Below are positions 59,589 to 64,000 of a DNA stretch of 64,000 nucleotides, piece by piece. Within the stretch, counting starts at the first letter, position 1. Each line of letters opens with the position of its first letter. A program made the position numbers and the translations under genes. Below the pieces are notes generated by a model. The model was given only the letters and a program-made list of their open reading frames with translations, was not told the origin of the DNA and did no database searches. Source of the stretch: Marsupella aquatica (taxonomy: Eukaryota; Marchantiophyta); assembly GCA_973895155.1 (NCBI GenBank), contig OZ316897.1, forward strand, positions 5,890,001 through 5,954,000, given 5' to 3'.

Positions 59589-61331
59589 CTATTCTGGTCC
59601 TGGCTTTTGGGAAGGAACCTCCTCAGGGTTAGCCATGGCAAGGGGTTCTGGTCGAAGGAAAACTCCCTGCTGACCAGTGGTAAAAGGGATGGACGGGTCA
59701 ATATCCATGTTCTCCTGATGGGCACTTGGGTCATGAGAATAAGTGTAAGAATGGGAGTGGAAGTGTGTACTGGGAGTGGGGAAACCAGGAGGGTTGAGGG
59801 GTGATGAGGGGCCAGTGGAATAGACTCCTTCATGAGGACTATGAGAGAAAGATCTGGTAGTAAAGGGAGGAATCTCAGTATCAGCTAATAGCTCCTCTGT
59901 AGTCAAGTCACTCATCTCCCTTAAGGCTTCACAGGTCTTTGAGAGGCCTGTAAGTGCATCATCCACCTTGGTACTCACATCTACCACTAAATGGTTAATC
60001 TTGGAGAAAAGGATGGGTGTGGTGTTCTTGGCCAAATACTCATCATAAATCTGGGCCTTAAGAAGATCCAGAGAAGCTATCTTAGTCAAAGGTTCAACCA
60101 GATCCAAAGATTGAGTGATACTGAGTTGGAGAGTATGCTCAAGCTCATTCTTCTTCTTACTCCTTTCCAATTGTTGTTTGAGTTCAGATACCTTCTTCTT
60201 GAGAAACTCATTCTCCTTCTCCAACTTCCTCTTATCTGTGGCATCACTCATGGTGGAGATCTTCTCAAGAATCTGCCCTGGTTTCACTCCTAACTTCTGA
60301 GAAATGTCAGTGATGGCCTTCTCCATCACAGTGGTCTTCCTCTTCACCTTCTGGAATGTGTCTGAGATGATCTGGAAATCAGCTAGGGTGTCTAGGGAGG
60401 CATGGCCGGGTGCATCCGGAAATTCAGCCGGATTGACAAAGGCCGGGTCGGAAAAGTCTGGGTCGAGGTTCCGGGCAGCAGACCGGGTCTTTCGAGGATT
60501 TGTCTTTGCTGGCTCCTCATCCTCACTGTCATCAGAAGTGGCCTGGGTGATATCTGGATCTGTCTCTCCATACTTTATGAAGTTGAACTTGGCCAATAGT
60601 AATTTCTTCTCCTCTCTGAACAAAACTCCTTCAAAGCTATATAGATGTACCAGGTAGCAGGAGAGGGGAGTAGGACTCTTATTGGACAGGTTCTGCACCA
60701 ACTTCCTTATCAGATCAAAGATAAGCTTAGCCCAGTTGACTTTTCTTTCTCCCTTGTAAGCAGCAACAATGGTAGAGCCAACTCCAACAGTAACTCTTCT
60801 TGGCTTCTTAGGATACAGCAGGGGTAGCAGGAAGCTAAAGACTCGTTTCAGATCAGGATCCAAACACTTAGAAACATTGAACCCGTCCTTACTATTGATG
60901 GCTCCTTTAAAGTAAGGGAGGATTAGATTGACAGCTCTCCCCACTGGACCTTCTCCTTCATCTTCCAATACAAAAGCTCCTGCAATCATCATCTGAGTCC
61001 ATCGCTCAGGTCGGCCTCTGGAGGTATCCTTAAACTCAGCCGGATACTCCTTGGATCGGATCTCTCTGATCATATCTTCGCTCTGATAACTCCAGGGTAG
61101 CTCCATCAGAGACTCACAGCCCATCCTGAGCAAAGACTCCCTCAGTTTGACCTTCTCAGCTTCACTATCCGGAATAGCTGGCCTCAGAATTTTCATGGCA
61201 ATAGGGACCTCCTTTCTCTTTGATTGTCTCACAGGGGCTTTAACCGGAGTAGGTGCCGGTGATGTTGAGGTTGAATGCCCCTTAGAGACGTGAGAAGTGG
61301 ACATTCCGGCTGGATCCGCCCCTTGCTCCAT
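59589..61331 (-). CDS. Element C: intact 580-aa unknown protein with coiled coil
   Basis: The ATG at 61331 (MEQGADPAG) is taken as start; the frame is open 30 codons further but without ATG. Residues about 20-45 are Ser/Pro-rich and basic (VRQSKRKEVP). Residues about 65-270 form a mixed helical domain (CESLMELPWSYQSEDM, GRPERWTQMMIAGAF, KRVFSFLLPLLYPKKPRRV). An acidic/basic linker follows (DDSEDEEP, NPRKTRSAAR). Residues about 330-400 are coiled coil (LEKENEFLKKKVSELKQQLE), then a helical part and a Pro/Ser/His-rich tail. The order basic linker, LPW domain, linker, coiled coil is that of A and B, but C lacks the FGLP-x-G element, so homology is tentative. No stop or frameshift interrupts it. 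It may be a retroelement-associated ORF or a domesticated one. Confidence 0.6.
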   Translation of the reverse strand: MEQGADPAGMSTSHVSKGHSTSTSPAPTPVKAPVRQSKRKEVPIAMKILRPAIPDSEAEKVKLRESLLRMGCESLMELPWSYQSEDMIREIRSKEYPAEFKDTSRGRPERWTQMMIAGAFVLEDEGEGPVGRAVNLILPYFKGAINSKDGFNVSKCLDPDLKRVFSFLLPLLYPKKPRRVTVGVGSTIVAAYKGERKVNWAKLIFDLIRKLVQNLSNKSPTPLSCYLVHLYSFEGVLFREEKKLLLAKFNFIKYGETDPDITQATSDDSEDEEPAKTNPRKTRSAARNLDPDFSDPAFVNPAEFPDAPGHASLDTLADFQIISDTFQKVKRKTTVMEKAITDISQKLGVKPGQILEKISTMSDATDKRKLEKENEFLKKKVSELKQQLERSKKKNELEHTLQLSITQSLDLVEPLTKIASLDLLKAQIYDEYLAKNTTPILFSKINHLVVDVSTKVDDALTGLSKTCEALREMSDLTTEELLADTEIPPFTTRSFSHSPHEGVYSTGPSSPLNPPGFPTPSTHFHSHSYTYSHDPSAHQENMDIDPSIPFTTGQQGVFLRPEPLAMANPEEVPSQKPGPE

Positions 61332-62230
61332 AGGATTTCTGGAAGCAGAAATTTGATTTCTGGAAAATGTTCTGCCTCCTCTACGGCAAGCTCTACAATG
61401 ATGCGACTTCAGAATATTCAATCACTTCGGTGTCGACCACTGGTAGAAATGTCCGGGTCAACCTGGCCGCAACGTTTCTGATCAACTGAAAATCATTTTG
61501 GAAGAATTGCATCAAGATTTCGTCAACCACAATGCAGGGTCATCTAACGTGGGGAAAATCTGGACTCAATCCGGCCTAAAATGATGATGTTCGGGTCGAC
61601 CTGGCTTCCCTTCTCACAACCGATGTATGCACGATCAGGATCTCAAACTTCCTGCCTTCACTCCCAGTGGTGGAGTAGGCATTCCCCTCACAACGAATCA
61701 GTCAGTACCCTCATATCCAGGCTCTCATCATGCAATGCAAGATTGGTCCTATAATCCGGACCCAAGATCCTCTACCAAAAGGGTAGAGCCTCCTCACTCT
61801 ACTGCTTAAACAGCCTAATGCGCTCGGGAGCTCAAAACCTACTAAGTTCGGCTTTGAGAGGTGTGAGAGGCCGGATCGACTCTCCTTCCTTATATCCGGA
61901 TTCTGCTGTGGTTGCGCCTGTGTTTGACTTATGGTTTTAAAAACTTTGGCAATGCACAGCTGTTATTTAGTAGGGTCGCGTTGTAAGCTTCCTTATCTCA
62001 TTATGGTTTATAGGAAAAAGTTCTGGGTCGATCCTCCTTCTCTAATATCAATCCGGGTAGACCTCAGCTGGGCTTGAAAGTCTCATAACACTTCAAAGTA
62101 GTCTTCAGGTCCCTCTTCAGCCTCATTTGAGATCTTGAACTTAAAAATTCTAAAATTTATGGTTATTTAACCCTTTTCTCATAAACATCCTTATCTCACA
62201 GAAGTTGCCACTAGATCGGATTTATTAAAC
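61332..62230. other. Upstream region of element C with repeated CCGGGTCGACC-like motif
   Basis: Five variants of (C/T)(C/G)GG(G/A)TCGACCT occur near 61452, 61591, 61870, 62024 and 62053. On the minus strand they would lie in the leader or promoter of element C. No gene is recognised. Confidence 0.5.
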
Positions 62231-62692
62231 ATGGAGAGAAACGGTGAGCTCATGGATTGGGAGGCAGCGTTCCTCCCTTCTCGTGTGCGTCCAGAAGAGA
62301 GCCATTTCAGTTCTTTTGAGTCACGGATGGATACTGAAGAGACTGAAACCTCTACTTTCCAAAACCATCATGCTCTACCGTATGATGAGGCTATTAGTCC
62401 TGGAGAAAAGAACATCCCGTGGATCGTCGATTCTCCACCGCTCCCATTCGCAAGCAGGTTCTCATCTCATGAGGCTGTTCCTGTTGATGGTGTACCGCCA
62501 ATTGATAGGAGAGTTCAAGAAATGTTTGGGCGAGTTGACTTTAAGGACAGTAACATTCCCAATGAAACTTATACGAGGGCAGTACGTCGGGGTCCTTCTG
62601 AGAGATACATTCGATTGCGTGGTCTTGGATTGAAGAAAAATCGGAGGAGAGAAGCAGCTGGAGTGGAGGATGATTGCAACTTTGAAAGCTAG
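62231..62692 (+). CDS. Uncharacterised 153-aa ORF
   Basis: Starts at an ATG in good context (AAACATGGAG) and encodes a hydrophilic, mostly disordered-looking protein with an acidic first half (DTEETETS). The end is strongly basic (RGPSERYIRLRGLGLKKNRRRE). No signal peptide, membrane segment or known domain is seen. It could be an exon or the C-terminal part of a larger gene. Like the methyltransferase-like pseudogene, it is followed by GCGCC palindromes, but sequence similarity between the two is not convincing. Confidence 0.4.
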   Translation: MERNGELMDWEAAFLPSRVRPEESHFSSFESRMDTEETETSTFQNHHALPYDEAISPGEKNIPWIVDSPPLPFASRFSSHEAVPVDGVPPIDRRVQEMFGRVDFKDSNIPNETYTRAVRRGPSERYIRLRGLGLKKNRRREAAGVEDDCNFES

Positions 62693-63354
62693 ATGAAATC
62701 ACTTATTTGTTGTTCCTCCCATTTTTCACGAAGAACGGCATCGCATTGTTCAGTTTGGTGATCACTTTAAGTTAGCGCCGAGCGCTGCTTAAGCTCTTTC
62801 GATGTTTCAGGATGAAGTCGCCCTCAGCTTAGTTTTTAGGGTTTTCCCCGGATGTTGTCTTTAGGAATTCCATAGTTTTTCCTGCAGTTGTTGGCTAGTG
62901 CCCAACGCTGCTTTTGTTTTATTGGAAATCCTCAGTCGGGGTCGACCATGGCTTCTGTATATCAGATGTCTAGGCCTGCAGGTTTTAAGTTATATGTGCG
63001 TTTTTTGGACCTGCGCCAAACGCGTTATGTACTTTGCGATTATATATGGCAGTTTTATTTTTCCCCTACGCATTTTGACATATATTGGTCTCGGATTTTG
63101 TTTATCTCAATTGTGAGATGGTTTTATTTGTTGTAAAATACATGATTCCTTCTAGTCCAATTTCCTTTCATGCGATTTGATCATCTTGATTTCTATACCA
63201 GTAGTTTGAAACGCATATTTCGTCCACTTTTTTCATGATCACTGTTCACTGTTACCCAAACACTGTTCATTGGTAACAGTTTCTTTTTGCTGATAACAGT
63301 AACTGTTTGCTGTTACTGTTATCTGTTTGCTGTCGTTTGTAAATTCCCCCATTC
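62693..63354. other. Non-coding stretch with GCGCC palindromes
   Basis: AGCGCCGAGCGCT at 62774-62786, AGTGCCCAACGCT near 62898 and TGCGCCAAACGCG near 63012. At 63240-63335 a simple repeat of CTGTT(T/A)(C/G)(C/T)TG type occurs just before the gypsy fragment. No gene is recognised. Confidence 0.5.
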
Positions 63355-64000
63355 AAGGAAGTGTTCTCTCGCCTTCATAAGGCTTGTCTCTTTGCTAAAC
63401 CTAGCAAGTGCAAGTTTGCGATGAATGAGATTCAGTTCCTCGGCCATACCGTAACCCAAAGGGGATTACGCCTAGTCAAGACAAGCTTAAAGGAGATCAA
63501 ACAATGGGAGCGCTTGTCCAACGTAAGGCAAGTCAAAGCCTTCTTAGGATTTACGGGGTTCTATCAGAGATACATGAAAGACTATGCAAGGATTGCAAGG
63601 CCCCTAAACGCGCTAACGATGAAAAACAAAGTGTTTGTGTGGACACAAGGATTGCGAGTTAGCATTCCTAGAACTCAAGCGGCTAATGATAATGCCGCCA
63701 GTTCTAAAGTTACCAGAGATGGGGAAGTCATTCAAGATTTGGACAGACGCAAGCAATTACGCCATTGGCGCCTGTTTTCACCAAGATGGGCGTCCGGTGG
63801 CCTTTGAGTCATGTAAGTTGGAAAATTATTGGATCACACCGGAAAGGGAAATGTATGCAATGATCTACGCATTGAAGAAGTGGGAGATTTACCTTAAGAA
63901 TGGTCCCAATGTGGTAATACACACAGATAGCTCGCCGGCTGGGTACTTCAGTTCTAAGCCAAGGCTGAACCACAAGGAAATGCGCTGGCAGATGTTCTTG
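63355..64000 (+). pseudogene. Ty3/gypsy RT thumb and RNase H fragment, runs off the window
   Basis: From 63355: RT C-terminal text (KCKFAMNEIQFLGHTVT, VRQVKAFLGFTGFYQRYMKDYA, ARPLNALTMK). A one-base frameshift near 63650 follows, then RNase H in another frame (IWTDASNYAIGACFHQDGRP, TPEREMYAMIYALKKWEIYL, VVIHTDSSP). The D-E-D catalytic residues are present, and the frame is open to the window end. RT fingers and palm are missing upstream, so the 5' part was lost or interrupted. It is a different gypsy lineage from the one at 19-23.5 kb. Confidence 0.88.

Noticed and set aside
1-64000. tRNA, rRNA or snRNA genes
   Set aside because: No cloverleaf-type A/B boxes or conserved rRNA stretches were recognised by eye; a dedicated scan could not be run.

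Overview
The window reads as nuclear DNA of a land plant. Three host genes have spliceosomal GT-AG introns. They encode a type II vacuolar-type H+-pyrophosphatase, a plant ARM/TPR protein and a TTC33-like TPR protein. They sit among plant-type LTR retrotransposons, plant L1-like LINE copies and a short run of the plant telomere unit TTTAGGG. Most introns are about 100-300 bp, which would suit a moss-like or other non-seed plant genome, but the species cannot be fixed from sequence reading alone.

Layout. 1-2035: short tandem repeats and a solo Ty1/copia LTR. 2657-4461: TTC33-like gene (minus, 5 exons). 4655-4960: degenerate minisatellite. 6276-6931: decayed ORF, abutted by the A-rich 3' end of a LINE. 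About 6918-18240: an L1-like LINE on the minus strand, broken by two later insertions. One is a 634-bp hAT-like element with 16-bp inverted ends and an 8-bp target duplication. The other is a 3.9-kb unit (element A) that carries one long decayed ORF of unknown function. 19190-23550: decayed Ty3/gypsy pol (minus). 23611-23753: a very short LTR. 23970-30017: Ty1/copia element (minus) whose RT is split by a 5'-truncated LINE with a perfect 15-bp duplication. 30668-30999: solo LTR with perfect 5-bp duplication.

33451-36348: ARM/TPR gene (plus, 2 exons). 38484-43916: H+-PPase gene (minus, 14 exons, 809 aa). The two genes converge. 45.5-48.8 kb is repeat-derived intergenic DNA. 48782-51666: 5' LTR, primer-binding site, leader and gag of a second copy of the same copia family (plus). 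This runs directly into 51667-53254, a pseudogene with the motif I of permuted (beta-type) DNA N4/N6 methyltransferases and one recognisable intron. 54881-58160 (decayed) and 59589-61331 (intact, 580 aa) are two more unknown ORFs with the same layout as element A: basic/proline-rich part, globular domain, coiled coil. 62231-62692 is an unassigned ORF, and 63355-64000 is a Ty3/gypsy RT/RNase H fragment running off the end.

The three host genes appear intact and independent housekeeping-type genes. Nearly everything else is mobile DNA at different stages of decay. The least familiar material is the A/B/C ORF family and the methyltransferase-like pseudogene next to a copia gag. Family assignments come from motif recognition by eye; no database search was run.
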